From a virus: 23,036 nucleotides of DNA. The DNA lies in the IMG/VR virus record IMGVR_UViG_3300050821_007121, positions 1 to 23,036 of that record, one strand, 5' to 3'. Position numbers and translations under genes: made by a program. Below the pieces are notes generated by a model. The model worked only from the letters and a program-made list of their open reading frames with translations, did not search any database and had not been told where the DNA came from. Below are positions 5,960 through 13,356 of the stretch, piece after piece; positions within the stretch are counted from its first letter, which is position 1, and each line of letters begins with the position of its first letter.

Positions 5960-7422
5960 GACGCGGCCTCGTTTTCGGTGATGCCGGTGTCGAACCGGAA
6001 CCTGCGCAGCCGCGCGGCGCGGGCCGCGACATCTCCGGGTGTGACGGCGGCGGCATCCTTCGCAACGTCCTTTGTGGCGTCCTTGGCGGGGGCGGCCGGG
6101 GCACCGGTTGGCGGGGCTTCCGCGCCACCATCGCCGCCAGCAGCGGTCACGGCCACTGCGGCGGTGACGCCCGCAGCCTCTTCGGTTTCGCCGTCGGGCT
6201 TAGCGGTCAGCGATTCGAGCTGGCCATGGCCGACGACGGTGTCCTTGTGGCGCAGCGTGTACATCTCAGAACCCGGCGGCCCGGCGACGGTGATGCTGTA
6301 ACCGTCGAAGCCTTGAACCGCTGGGCGAACCGGCACGACGATCGCGGCACCCTCGGCGCTCTTGGTGATGGCCGATTCCTCGCTGGCACACGAGGCACCG
6401 AGCGACACCGCAGCGTCATGCAGCGCCTGCGTGAGACCGCCCGGTGCCCCGGCCTCGTCTGCGGCATCCTCGTCGTCCTCGTCTTCGTCTTGGCCTTCGC
6501 CGTCCTCGTCGTAGACGCTGCTGGCACCGAGATCCTCGCCAGTAGGCGTATGGCCGGGCATGGTCTGCGAGGCGTCCTTGAAAGTGACCGCCTTGCACAG
6601 CGCCCAGGCCAACGTCTTCTCGTCCGAGTCGCTGACATCGACACCGAGCCGGCGCGCGGCGCTGCGGATGCGGCCAAGGATGGCGCTGCGCTGGCTGGCC
6701 GTGTAGCTGGCGTCACCGGCGTTCTGTGAGAACCGTGCCAGCGCGTTACGCACGTGCGGGGCGTCGTCGATCTGGTAGCGCGGGACGCCGTTTCCGCTCT
6801 TGGCTGGCTGGCCCTTCCGGTCGAGGTAGCCGGGGTCTGCGTGACGGCTTCCCGCGGTCAGCGGTGCCGCCGTCTTCGAGTTGACCGCCATAGAGTCCTC
6901 CTGTTGATCGCTGTCGCCGTCGGCGTCTACGGATTTCGAACTGAGCACCACGGCCTTCGGGTTGGCGGGGACGCCGGTGAACGTGCCGTTGAGGATTTCG
7001 CGCACCACCCTGCCGTCGTCGAGCACACGTTCCTGGTAGGAGACGCTGGCCTGCCATATGTGTTTGCCGTTGACGAGTTTTCGGGTCAGCTGCCCGTGCG
7101 GGGTACCGGCGTAGACGCCTTTCACGAGAATCTCGCCGTTCTCGGTGAGTTCGGGAACGCCACTACCGGCGGTGTACGGGACGCTCAACCCCTTCTTGAA
7201 GGCGTGGTCGGTGTCGAAATGGACCCGGTCCGGCAACGGGTCCATCCACTCGTCAGCCCACAGGTTTTCGTCGTCGCGGTCCAGGTTGTCCGTGCTGAGT
7301 AGCAGCTTGAACTCGCCGTCGGGATGCTCGCTGTCGACCGGCTCGATAGTCGCTTGGATGGCTTTCACGCGCACACCGGAATCGCCGTCCAGCTCCAAAC
7401 CCGCGTAGGTGACCTCGTCCAT
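5956..7422 (-). CDS. Capsid maturation protease with DUF6582-like and scaffold-like regions
   Basis: A 488-aa protein that should cleave head proteins during maturation. The N-terminal 165 residues are HK97-prohead-protease-like: DRVHFDTDHAFKKG (candidate catalytic His69 or His73), HIWQASVSYQ (candidate Ser126) and GTFTGVPANPKAVVL. Residues 190-268 (RHADPGYLDRKGQ, APHVRNALARFSQ, ILGRIRSAARRLGV) resemble DUF6582. A stretch at 304-322 (YDEDGEGQDEDEDDEDAAD) is extremely acidic, and the C-terminus is Ala/Pro/Lys-rich. No separate scaffold gene exists between protease and capsid, so this tail may serve as scaffold (inference). Start: ATG at 7422 has AGGAG eight bases upstream; an ATG at 7482 overlaps the upstream stop but adds an atypical 20-residue leader. 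Confidence 0.85.
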   Translation of the reverse strand: MDEVTYAGLELDGDSGVRVKAIQATIEPVDSEHPDGEFKLLLSTDNLDRDDENLWADEWMDPLPDRVHFDTDHAFKKGLSVPYTAGSGVPELTENGEILVKGVYAGTPHGQLTRKLVNGKHIWQASVSYQERVLDDGRVVREILNGTFTGVPANPKAVVLSSKSVDADGDSDQQEDSMAVNSKTAAPLTAGSRHADPGYLDRKGQPAKSGNGVPRYQIDDAPHVRNALARFSQNAGDASYTASQRSAILGRIRSAARRLGVDVSDSDEKTLAWALCKAVTFKDASQTMPGHTPTGEDLGASSVYDEDGEGQDEDEDDEDAADEAGAPGGLTQALHDAAVSLGASCASEESAITKSAEGAAIVVPVRPAVQGFDGYSITVAGPPGSEMYTLRHKDTVVGHGQLESLTAKPDGETEEAAGVTAAVAVTAAGGDGGAEAPPTGAPAAPAKDATKDVAKDAAAVTPGDVAARAARLRRFRFDTGITENEAAS

Positions 7423-7478
7423 TGATCTGCTCCTAGCTTCGGGGACGTTGCCGTACATCCCAACGGACCCAGCGCATT

Positions 7479-7718
7479 TCATCTCCTGGTTAGGGCTTCG
7501 TCGGGTGCGTAATCATTGCCGCGTTGACCGGCCATCGCAGGCAGCACTTCCACGGTGTCTCCGGGTTCACAATCCCCCGACAACTGCATCCACGCCTCGT
7601 CCCACGACTTGTAACGCATCCAGTCATTGGATGGCCAGTCGCTGCTGAAGATGATGGCGTCGCCTTCCCCGCCATCGCCGGGCATGTCGGGCCATTCCTG
7701 AACGCGGTAATGCGTCAC
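7479..7718 (-). CDS. Small acidic protein of unknown function
   Basis: A 79-aa protein, GTG at 7718, one base after the stop of the upstream gene. It is acidic and rich in Trp: HYRVQEWPDMPGDGGEGDAI, then SDWPSNDWMRYKSWDEAWMQ, then DCEPGDTVEVLPAM. No membrane segment or known motif is seen. It is one of three small genes between portal and protease, which probably travel with the head operon. The function is unknown. Confidence 0.7.
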   Translation of the reverse strand: MTHYRVQEWPDMPGDGGEGDAIIFSSDWPSNDWMRYKSWDEAWMQLSGDCEPGDTVEVLPAMAGQRGNDYAPDEALTRR

Positions 7719-7719
7719 G

Positions 7720-7962
7720 TCAAATCCAGCCCCGTGCTTGCCATTCCGCTAGATGGACGGTGATTTCCGCTTTGACATCTTCGGCCTTGCCGTCAATGAT
7801 TTTGGCGGTCGCGTAACCGATTCCAGCGATATAGCCGGTGATGAACGCGGCGCGTTCGTTGTCGGAGACATCCTCGCTGCACAGGATCAGGTCGGTCTGA
7901 TCACGCAACTGGTCGGCGTTGGTGATGACCGGGTTGGCGGCCAGCACATCGTCGATTTTCAA
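7720..7962 (-). CDS. Small helical protein of unknown function
   Basis: An 80-aa protein, ATG at 7962 following AAAGGGAGCCTGTTTGAA, in which AAGGGAG is a strong but distant ribosome binding site. It starts MKIDDVLAANPVITNADQLR and has a Gly/Ala-rich middle (ERAAFITGYIAGIGYATAKI) followed by AEDVKAEITVHLAEWQARGW. It looks like a compact soluble helical protein. The stop lies two bases before the next GTG. I do not recognise the family. Confidence 0.7.
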   Translation of the reverse strand: MKIDDVLAANPVITNADQLRDQTDLILCSEDVSDNERAAFITGYIAGIGYATAKIIDGKAEDVKAEITVHLAEWQARGWI

Positions 7963-7973
7963 ACAGGCTCCCT

Positions 7974-8285
7974 TTATCCGGCTTCGTACATGGCGACCAA
8001 ACCCAGGATCATTTCGACAACCTCGGGAATCGCCTTAATCCCTTGGCCCTTAAACATCTTCAGGTCTTCCAAGATCTCTGTGAGCGCTTGGATTTTCTGC
8101 TCGTCAGTCATCGGCCATCCTTTGCCGTACCGGTGCGGAATCGACCGGCTGCGCACTTCGTGACCGCCGGGCAGCACCTCGGCGTCGGTGCCGTGCGCCG
8201 CCTCGCGGCGTCGATTCTCGTCTTCGCGGCGTGCGGGCAGCACCATGTCCTTGCGGGCATGTGACGGCTTCCTGTGAGCGCTCAC
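7974..8285 (-). CDS. Small basic/helical protein after the portal gene
   Basis: A 103-aa protein starting at GTG 8285, whose GTGA overlaps the portal stop. The first 58 residues are basic (HRKPSHARKDM, RREDENRRREAAHG, RSRSIPHRYGKGW). The rest is a helical segment, MTDEQKIQALTEILEDLKMF to VAMYEAG. An internal ATG at 8111 is preceded by AAAGGATGGCCG, a good ribosome binding site, so a separate 45-aa product may also be made. The two halves differ in composition. No function is assigned. Confidence 0.65.
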   Translation of the reverse strand: MSAHRKPSHARKDMVLPARREDENRRREAAHGTDAEVLPGGHEVRSRSIPHRYGKGWPMTDEQKIQALTEILEDLKMFKGQGIKAIPEVVEMILGLVAMYEAG

Positions 8286-9721
8286 AGTTGCCGTTCCAGC
8301 AGGTATTCGAACGCCGCCTTCACACCCTCGCGGTCACCGGTCTTGTCCAGCATCTGCTCAGCCGCCTCATGCAACGTTTTGCCGCGACCGATCAGCCCGC
8401 TGATATCGCGGATGTACTTGCTGGCGTTCGTCAGCGGCGGTGCCTGCGCAGGCGTGGGCGTGGTGTGGTCACCGCCAGCACCAGGAGGCAGCGAAGCCGC
8501 GCTGCGGGCCGGTGGGGTGCCGATCGCGACGAGCTGCTGCTGACCGAAGAGCTGGTCGGCGAGCGGGCCAGCGTCGGGAAGATCCATGTCCTCGCGGGCC
8601 TCCGACGGCTTCTCGATGAAGTTCTGCACCATCTGCGCGTGCACCGCACCGCGCTTCTCCCAGTCGCCGCGCAGCACATGGCGCATATCGAACTTCGCCA
8701 CCTTCGGTCCGTAAAAGTCGTTACCGACATGGGTGCGCAGCACCGACTCGATGAACTCCACCCGCGGCGTAAGCGATTCGCGATACAGCGAACGGTTGTT
8801 CTCCACACTGTTGCTGAACGTGCTGCGTGAATGATCCTGCAAAGCGGTCGGCGGCAAATCCATGCCCGCCAGCACCTCCTCGCGGGAGAACTGCCGCGTC
8901 TGGATGTACTGCATCTCGTCGGCGGTGTTCTGCACCAATGTTGGTTCTTCGAACTCGTCGGCCTCCAACACGATCGCCCGGCCCGTGTTGCCGCTGCCGC
9001 CGTGCTTCGCGCTGAGCGCGTCGACCACGCGCTGGCGTCCCCCCTCACCGAGTTCACGCTTGGCGCGCAACAACATCGACGGGCGCATCCGGTTCTGATA
9101 CCAAGCCTGCATAGCGCGCCGGCTCGAATCATCGGTCATCAACGTTGACCGCAACGCCTCCAGCCTGGACAGACCCCGCATCGTGTTGTCGGGGTTGTAG
9201 CGGCGGAACGGAACCACGTCGCGCTCATAGAATTTCTCGTTCGGGCGCCCAAGGAACTGGTACAGCTGTTCGCCGTACTCGTCGCGGCGAATCATCGTCA
9301 TACTCGGATGCATCGGCAGCAGGCTGGTTACCTGGTTGCCGCGACCCTCACGGATCTTGAGAAGATAAGCCTCGCCGTAGATTTCGATCGTGGCCGCCAC
9401 CCACTGGATGAAACTGAACCGCGGCATGGTGACGCACGGCTCGGCCATCAGCTCCGCGTACGGACCCGCCTCGTCGATCTTCTTCCCGTTCGCCGAAGAC
9501 GTGTCCCAAACGTGCAGCGGCAGCCGGGCGATCGAGTCGGCCACCTTGTTCACCGCAGCGTGTATCCACACCTGCGACCTGTACAGCTGCCCGTACGACG
9601 CGAACGCAGTCTCCAGCGGCAACCCGAGCCGCGGCAGAAAGTAGCTGGGGTAGAACTGCGGCGAGGTCTCCGCGAAGGCCTGCGGCGCAAGCGCTTTGAA
9701 AGCACCCGAGCTTGTGATCAA
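8282..9721 (-). CDS. Portal protein, HK97 family
   Basis: A 479-aa protein forming the dodecameric channel through which DNA enters and leaves the head. Features of HK97-type portals are visible: SQVWIHAAVNKVADSIARLP near the N-terminus (the usual 'V...CI..IA..IA.LPL' stretch), YGEAYLLKIREGRGNQVTSL, a run of MRPSMLLRAKRELGEGG, and REEVLAGMDLPPTALQDHSR with SNSVENNRSLYRESLTPRVE (the clip/stem region). The C-terminus is Pro/Ala-rich, then helical. The start is taken as TTG at 9721, whose TTGA overlaps the stop of the ribbon-helix-helix gene. A longer frame begins at ATG 9844 but would run through that gene. Confidence 0.92.
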   Translation of the reverse strand: MITSSGAFKALAPQAFAETSPQFYPSYFLPRLGLPLETAFASYGQLYRSQVWIHAAVNKVADSIARLPLHVWDTSSANGKKIDEAGPYAELMAEPCVTMPRFSFIQWVAATIEIYGEAYLLKIREGRGNQVTSLLPMHPSMTMIRRDEYGEQLYQFLGRPNEKFYERDVVPFRRYNPDNTMRGLSRLEALRSTLMTDDSSRRAMQAWYQNRMRPSMLLRAKRELGEGGRQRVVDALSAKHGGSGNTGRAIVLEADEFEEPTLVQNTADEMQYIQTRQFSREEVLAGMDLPPTALQDHSRSTFSNSVENNRSLYRESLTPRVEFIESVLRTHVGNDFYGPKVAKFDMRHVLRGDWEKRGAVHAQMVQNFIEKPSEAREDMDLPDAGPLADQLFGQQQLVAIGTPPARSAASLPPGAGGDHTTPTPAQAPPLTNASKYIRDISGLIGRGKTLHEAAEQMLDKTGDREGVKAAFEYLLERQL

Positions 9722-10008
9722 CCGGTGGTTTCCGATCCTAAAACGGTCAGCGAAGGCCCCGGCTCTGTGACAAGATAGGCGCCGCGCAGCGCGGATTGAC
9801 GCAGGTAGGCGCTGATAGTCAACCCCCGCGCCTGCGCCGCCCATTCGATCGATGCCAGCTCCTGCGCACCGACACGGAAGCTGAGCATCACAGCGCGCCG
9901 CCGCCTCTCCGAGCGCGGCTTGACCGGCAGCGGCTCACCCCACTCGTCGGGATCATTCATGGCGCGCTCGATTTCTGCGTAGTCGAGGGTGCGTGATTGA
10001 GGTTTCAT
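9718..10008 (-). CDS. Ribbon-helix-helix-like DNA-binding protein
   Basis: A 96-aa protein, ATG at 10008 with GGGAGTAACAGG as ribosome binding site. After a charged N-terminal 45 residues with SERRRRAV, the segment AVMLSFRVGAQELASIEWAA continues ARGLTISAYLRQSALRG. This pattern, a short strand with alternating residues, a helix, then 'G-L-T/S-x-S-x-Y-L-R', is that of CopG/MobC-like ribbon-helix-helix proteins. Such proteins bind DNA as dimers and act as repressors or antitoxins. Here it lies directly upstream of, and translationally coupled to, the portal gene. A role in regulating this operon or in packaging is possible but not shown. Confidence 0.7.
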   Translation of the reverse strand: MKPQSRTLDYAEIERAMNDPDEWGEPLPVKPRSERRRRAVMLSFRVGAQELASIEWAAQARGLTISAYLRQSALRGAYLVTEPGPSLTVLGSETTG

Positions 10009-10036
10009 CCTGTTACTCCCTGGGTATGCGCACCCC

Positions 10037-10049
10037 ACCCGCTTCGGGT
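10037..10049. other. Short stem-loop before the ribbon-helix-helix gene
   Basis: ACCCG at 10037-10041 and CGGGT at 10045-10049 are complementary around a 3-nt loop; another CGGGTG at 10052-10057 could pair instead with CACCCG. It lies in the 61-nt gap upstream of the gene starting at 10008. The two alternative pairings could form an mRNA switch or an operator; both are guesses. Confidence 0.3.
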
Positions 10050-10069
10050 ATCGGGTGTGTCGGTATGGC

Positions 10070-10429
10070 TTACGACCCAGGCGGTGTCGGAGCAGGCGGC
10101 TCGATGTTCTGCAACGCGGTGATCGCCGCAGTAATGTTCGCCTCGTCGGCGGCTGGCAACGGGATGGCCTGGTTAGCAAGCAACTGCTGAATATAGGGGC
10201 CCAAAACACCTACCGCCGAGGCGATCTCGGAGGTGAACGTGTCCAGATCGCTCTGCAGAATCTGCACGAAGCCAGTCGGTACTGTCATCAATCTTCCTTT
10301 CATTTCAGCGGGGACCAAAGCGGTAAGACCCGCGATTGCTTCCGAGAGCCCGTCTGTGTCCGCATTCGGCAGCGGCTCAATGGATTCGAGGGCCTTCGTC
10401 ACAGTGGCCAACAGGGACAGCCAGTTCAT
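10070..10429 (-). CDS. Helical protein of unknown function, possible internal start
   Basis: A 119-aa protein, ATG at 10429 in an ATGA overlap with the upstream gene. It is predicted almost entirely helical. The N-terminal half is MNWLSLLATVTKALESIEPL with a following AIAGLTALVPAEMKGR. The C-terminal half starts MTVPTGFVQILQSDLDTFTS and ends in a Pro-rich tail NIEPPAPTPPGS. An internal ATG at 10288 has AAAGGAAG four bases upstream, better than the site for the first ATG. The second half alone looks like a complete small protein of a kind I know from actinophages. Either one protein with two helical halves, or a long and a short product, may be made. The function is unknown. Confidence 0.7.
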   Translation of the reverse strand: MNWLSLLATVTKALESIEPLPNADTDGLSEAIAGLTALVPAEMKGRLMTVPTGFVQILQSDLDTFTSEIASAVGVLGPYIQQLLANQAIPLPAADEANITAAITALQNIEPPAPTPPGS

Positions 10430-10668
10430 ATTTGAGGGTCAATCTCCTGTAGGTAGGGTGCCGGGGACTGGGCGTGTTTCACCCAAACCCGGCCTGGCAG
10501 CTCATCTGGTGTGCCACCCGGCTGTGTTGGCACCGTCCGGCACTGTTCGAAGCGCCAAAACACGTCGTCATAGTCGACGAGCACGCCGGAAAAAGCGCCC
10601 TCGTTCGCCGGGAGGGTAACCACAAAATGGCGACGAATCGCCCTATTTATCAACCGTTTTCGATACAT
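10426..10668 (-). CDS. Small Sm-like beta protein
   Basis: An 80-aa protein with ATG at 10668, four bases after the upstream stop. It begins with a basic helix, MYRKRLINRAIRRHFVVTLP, and then has strands in the order FVVTLPANEGAFSGVLVDYD, DDVFWRFEQC and RVWVKHAQSPAPYLQEIDP. The 'V-T-L ... G-x-F-x-G-x-L-x-D-x-D' pattern followed by 'V ... F' and a late 'Y-x-Q' recalls Sm-like small beta barrels. Similar short proteins are common near the terminase and portal genes in actinophages. The fold is inferred by eye; no function is known. Confidence 0.6.
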   Translation of the reverse strand: MYRKRLINRAIRRHFVVTLPANEGAFSGVLVDYDDVFWRFEQCRTVPTQPGGTPDELPGRVWVKHAQSPAPYLQEIDPQI

Positions 10669-10672
10669 TTCG

Positions 10673-10930
10673 TCACATCGCGGGCGAACCGACGAACACC
10701 CCGCAATGCACACACCGCGGGTTGTCCTTAACAAGCTCATGCGGGCAGCCGGTTCTCGGGCATCCCCGCGAACCGCGCTCGACATACGCGTCGCAGCCGC
10801 AGCCATGCTGGCCGGCGAAGCTCCGCGCCGAATCATCCCAACCGGTCAGCACTTTGACGCGGCAACCCGTGTCGTCGTGCTGCCACGCGGAATGGCCACA
10901 GCCCGGCCGGGCGCAGCTCATGTGGTCCAT
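10673..10930 (-). CDS. Cys/His-rich zinc-binding protein
   Basis: An 85-aa protein. ATG at 10930 is preceded by CGGAGGCGTG, the best ribosome binding site in the area; an ATG at 10963 would overlap the upstream gene by 13 nt. Two groups of metal ligands are visible: CARPGCGHSAWQHDDTGC with GCGC in the first half, and GCPRTGCPHE followed by RCVHCG near the end. It is most likely a small protein with two zinc-binding modules. Its neighbour at 10951-11328 is also Cys-rich. DNA, RNA or protein binding is possible; nothing in the sequence decides. Confidence 0.65.
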   Translation of the reverse strand: MDHMSCARPGCGHSAWQHDDTGCRVKVLTGWDDSARSFAGQHGCGCDAYVERGSRGCPRTGCPHELVKDNPRCVHCGVFVGSPAM

Positions 10931-10950
10931 CACGCCTCCGGGCGCCCTTT

Positions 10951-11328
10951 TTAATCCGGCCATCTGCCGATGAGTAGGTTGGTTGGGGTTTTACCGTCGG
11001 CGAAATACGCGTCGAACAGCTCCCATGTCCAGCGTGTGCCGCTGTGGTCGAGGTGGATGAACAGCCGCGCCTGCGAATCTGTGGCGCTGGTGACACCACC
11101 GCCGAAACCTGGCCGCCGCCGCGGCCCGTGTTCGAGCAGCTGCCGCACGTAGTCGTAGCCGGTGAGCACCAGCTGGTCGATGCCGCGCCTCGGGTCGGCC
11201 TCGGGGTTGCGCAGCACACCCCAGTCGCACTCGAAGTAGTGCCGGCAGGTATACGCCAAGCCAGCTTTACGTGGTGCGCCGCAATCGCATTCGCCCTCAA
11301 CGACACTGTGTATCTCGACGGCAGTCAA
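10951..11328 (-). CDS. Unknown protein following large terminase
   Basis: A 125-aa protein. The start is taken as TTG at 11328, one base after the terminase TGA; no ATG or GTG lies nearby in this frame without overlapping the terminase deeply. The N-terminal 35 residues hold CDCGAPR and YTCRHYFECDWG, giving Cys14, Cys16, Cys28 and Cys34, a possible metal site. A second half with IDQLVLTGYDYVRQLLEHG and ARLFIHLDHSGTRWTWELFD looks alpha/beta. I do not recognise it. Its place after the terminase suggests co-expression with the packaging genes. Confidence 0.65.
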   Translation of the reverse strand: MTAVEIHSVVEGECDCGAPRKAGLAYTCRHYFECDWGVLRNPEADPRRGIDQLVLTGYDYVRQLLEHGPRRRPGFGGGVTSATDSQARLFIHLDHSGTRWTWELFDAYFADGKTPTNLLIGRWPD

Positions 11329-11329
11329 C

Positions 11330-12901
11330 TCAGACCACCAGCACCTCGCGGCCACCACCAGCATCCGAATAGATGCTCGGCCGATCATCGGGCAGATACG
11401 CCAGCCCCCACACCGCGCCGGCCGCCGCATACAGCGGTGCCATATCGCCCGGCGACTTCACCGGGTCCACCACCCAGCCGCCGCCGGCCTGCACCTTGGG
11501 TACCGCGCTGCACGCCGCGCCGTCTAGACCCGGATGCGACAGGTGCCGGATCGTGTGGTCCCGCACCCGGTCATAGAGCTGGCCGAACGCGGCACCGATT
11601 TCGGCGCCCTTCCACTCGACGACCGGCAGCTTGGCGTCGGTGAACTCCTGCAGCAGCGACAGCACCGGCGAACCCGCGCCCGAACGAATAACCACCCCGG
11701 TAAAAGAATCCCGCTGCGCCAGCAACCAGCCGCGCACCCAGTCGGTACCCGGCTGCATCTCCGCGACACCGAGCACCACCCGCCCCTCGGCGTCGAGCGC
11801 GGCCTTGGTGACCACCGCCGCCGACCGGGTCGTCGACACCTCCACACACACCGTGCTGCGCGCATCCGCGGCAGGAACAGCGTCGTCGTCGAGCGTGTCG
11901 CGCCACGCACCCTCCGGGAACGGGCCGCCGTCGGCGAACGGCACGTAACGACACATCACCTCTTGGTCGAACACGCTCGCCGGGTCGGTGCGCAGCGCGT
12001 GCGCAATCGCCCGCTCCGTCACGCAATCCGACACCACCCCGGTGTGGTTCATGCTGCCGTTGGCCTGCGCCCACGCCTGCCGGTCGGTGCGCGCCGCGTT
12101 CGGCGGCGCCGACCACTCCATCCAGCCGGTTCCCATGTCGTCGCCGAGTTCCTTCTCCAACTCGGCTAACAACTCAGCCATCCCCGGATCGGCGTCCTCG
12201 ATCACCGCGGCGTCAGCGTCCCCGTCCGGCCAACCCAGATCGCGGTGCGCCAACGCCCGCTGATAGCGCCACACCACGCTGCACGCATCCCCCGCGTTGG
12301 AAAACGCCCACGCCTGCGCGCGTGGCCGCGCCATCTGCGTCTTCGTCACCGCCGCCCACGAATCCCACGACTGATGCTCCCGCAGCTCATCGAGCAACAC
12401 CAGATCCCCGGAAAACCCGCGCGCCCCACGCCGGCTCGTCGAAGCCACCCGGTACTCGCACAGCTTCCCGGTCAGCGGATTGAGCACCCGCAACAACTTC
12501 GGGTGCGCCAGACTGATCTTGCGGATCAGTTCCGCCAGCTCCTCGTTGGACTGCGCCCACTCCACCGCGGCGCCCCACGCGTCCTCAGCCTTGGACAAGT
12601 CCTGCGCTGTGGCGATGACGGTGCGGGAACCTTTGCAGTACAGGTGCCACAGCGCCAGGATCACCAGCAGCAACGTTTTGCCGTTTTGGCGTGCGTGCTC
12701 GATGATCACCGTGCGCCAGCGGTAGGTCAGATCCTCGTTGAGTTCCAGACCGTGGATCAGCGCGAACCGCTGCCAGCCGAACAACTTGAGGTCGAGCAGC
12801 TCCTCGGCGAACGCAATCGCCGCCCAACCATCGCTGGTAGCGGGAGTCAGCTCGCGGCGCGGCGGCGTGAAGATCCGCGGCTGATCACAACCCAGCAGCA
12901 A
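11330..12901 (-). CDS. terL: Terminase large subunit
   Basis: A 523-aa DNA packaging motor with ATPase and nuclease domains. The N-terminus ends in the adenine-binding Gln motif, LFGWQRFALIHGLEL. Walker A is ARQNGKT (residues 70-76) and Walker B is DLVLLDE (166-172), with the coupling motif AFSNAGD near residue 200. The nuclease half contains STVCVEVSTTRSAAVVTKAA, where the usual first catalytic Asp of this family appears as Glu, and KSPGDMAPLYAAAGAVWGLA near the C-terminus with the last acidic residue. The start is TTG at 12901: AAGAGG lies about six bases upstream and an in-frame stop precedes it. The length is normal for HK97-like phages. Confidence 0.95.
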   Translation of the reverse strand: MLLGCDQPRIFTPPRRELTPATSDGWAAIAFAEELLDLKLFGWQRFALIHGLELNEDLTYRWRTVIIEHARQNGKTLLLVILALWHLYCKGSRTVIATAQDLSKAEDAWGAAVEWAQSNEELAELIRKISLAHPKLLRVLNPLTGKLCEYRVASTSRRGARGFSGDLVLLDELREHQSWDSWAAVTKTQMARPRAQAWAFSNAGDACSVVWRYQRALAHRDLGWPDGDADAAVIEDADPGMAELLAELEKELGDDMGTGWMEWSAPPNAARTDRQAWAQANGSMNHTGVVSDCVTERAIAHALRTDPASVFDQEVMCRYVPFADGGPFPEGAWRDTLDDDAVPAADARSTVCVEVSTTRSAAVVTKAALDAEGRVVLGVAEMQPGTDWVRGWLLAQRDSFTGVVIRSGAGSPVLSLLQEFTDAKLPVVEWKGAEIGAAFGQLYDRVRDHTIRHLSHPGLDGAACSAVPKVQAGGGWVVDPVKSPGDMAPLYAAAGAVWGLAYLPDDRPSIYSDAGGGREVLVV

Positions 12902-12903
12902 CG

Positions 12904-12909
12904 TAGCCT
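12904..12909 (+). promoter_or_regulatory. Possible -10 box for a leaderless plus-strand gene
   Basis: TAGCCT fits the actinobacterial -10 consensus TANNNT. It ends seven bases before the ATG at 12917, so transcription would begin at or next to the A of the start codon, as in leaderless mycobacterial mRNAs. No clear -35 box is seen, which is common in mycobacteria. On the other strand the same bases hold the ribosome binding site of the large terminase gene. Confidence 0.4.
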
Positions 12910-12916
12910 CTTACCT

Positions 12917-13057
12917 ATGTCCGATATGCCGCCACCGCTGCGGTACACCTACCAAGGCTTCGTGGCGCTGTACACCAACGCGTGCTGGCGTCAATTGGCG
13001 AGCTGGATCGACGTCGACAAAGCCCCCACGCAGGCCGAATACCTGACCGCGCAGTAA
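12917..13057 (+). CDS. Plus-strand small protein (46 aa)
   Basis: A 46-aa ORF on the strand opposite to its neighbours, fitting exactly in the 185-nt gap between the 89-aa gene and the large terminase gene. It reads MSDMPPPLRYTYQGFVALYT, then NACWRQLASWIDVDKAPTQA and EYLTAQ, a plausible soluble sequence with a helix rich in aromatic residues. It has no Shine-Dalgarno sequence but a TANNNT box seven bases upstream of its ATG, which suggests leaderless expression. No minus-strand gene fills this gap. The function is unknown; a control function in the packaging region is a guess. Confidence 0.5.
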   Translation: MSDMPPPLRYTYQGFVALYTNACWRQLASWIDVDKAPTQAEYLTAQ

Positions 13058-13086
13058 GGTCGAACCCACGCCTCGGCGGGAACTCC

Positions 13087-13356
13087 CTACCCCGGACGGG
13101 GGGCGGACCCGGTAGTGGATCCCGGATCGCCTTCCGGCCCCGCCGGGGCTCTCACATCCGTCCCGGCCAGCTCATCGAACAAGCAGAGAACCGCATCGGA
13201 GCCGCGCGACGGCCCGTGCGTCGGGCTCCTTCGCACCAGCCGCTCGCGCACGCCCGGCCGGTCGTCGAGCATCGCCTTAAGCAGCTCCTCCTGCCACGGC
13301 TCAAGACGCAGATCATGGGCCGCACAAAAGTCGACCATCCGCTCGGCTGTGCTCAT
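13087..13356 (-). CDS. Small protein between terminase subunits
   Basis: An 89-aa protein, ATG at 13356, lying between the small and large terminase genes. The start MSTAERMVDFCAAHDLRLEP and the following WQEELLKAMLDD resemble the N-terminal 'L-x-P-W-Q' segment of large terminases, in which the Gln contacts ATP. The remainder is basic, then Gly/Pro-rich (GPEGDPGSTTGSAPRPG) and probably disordered. It could be a vestige of a terminase or an accessory packaging protein. Only 6 nt separate it from the small terminase stop. The function is inferred from context alone. Confidence 0.6.
   Translation of the reverse strand: MSTAERMVDFCAAHDLRLEPWQEELLKAMLDDRPGVRERLVRRSPTHGPSRGSDAVLCLFDELAGTDVRAPAGPEGDPGSTTGSAPRPG

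Noticed and set aside
5866-6729. Long plus-strand ORF of 287 codons
   Set aside because: It lies opposite to the protease gene and the capsid fragment; high GC content keeps antisense frames open, and its sequence is Arg/Gly/Val-rich without motif.
12245-12916. N-terminal part of a long plus-strand frame opposite the large terminase
   Set aside because: Arg/His/Pro-rich antisense frame of a gene with clear ATPase motifs. Only its last 46 codons, from the ATG at 12917, lie in a free gap and are kept as a candidate.
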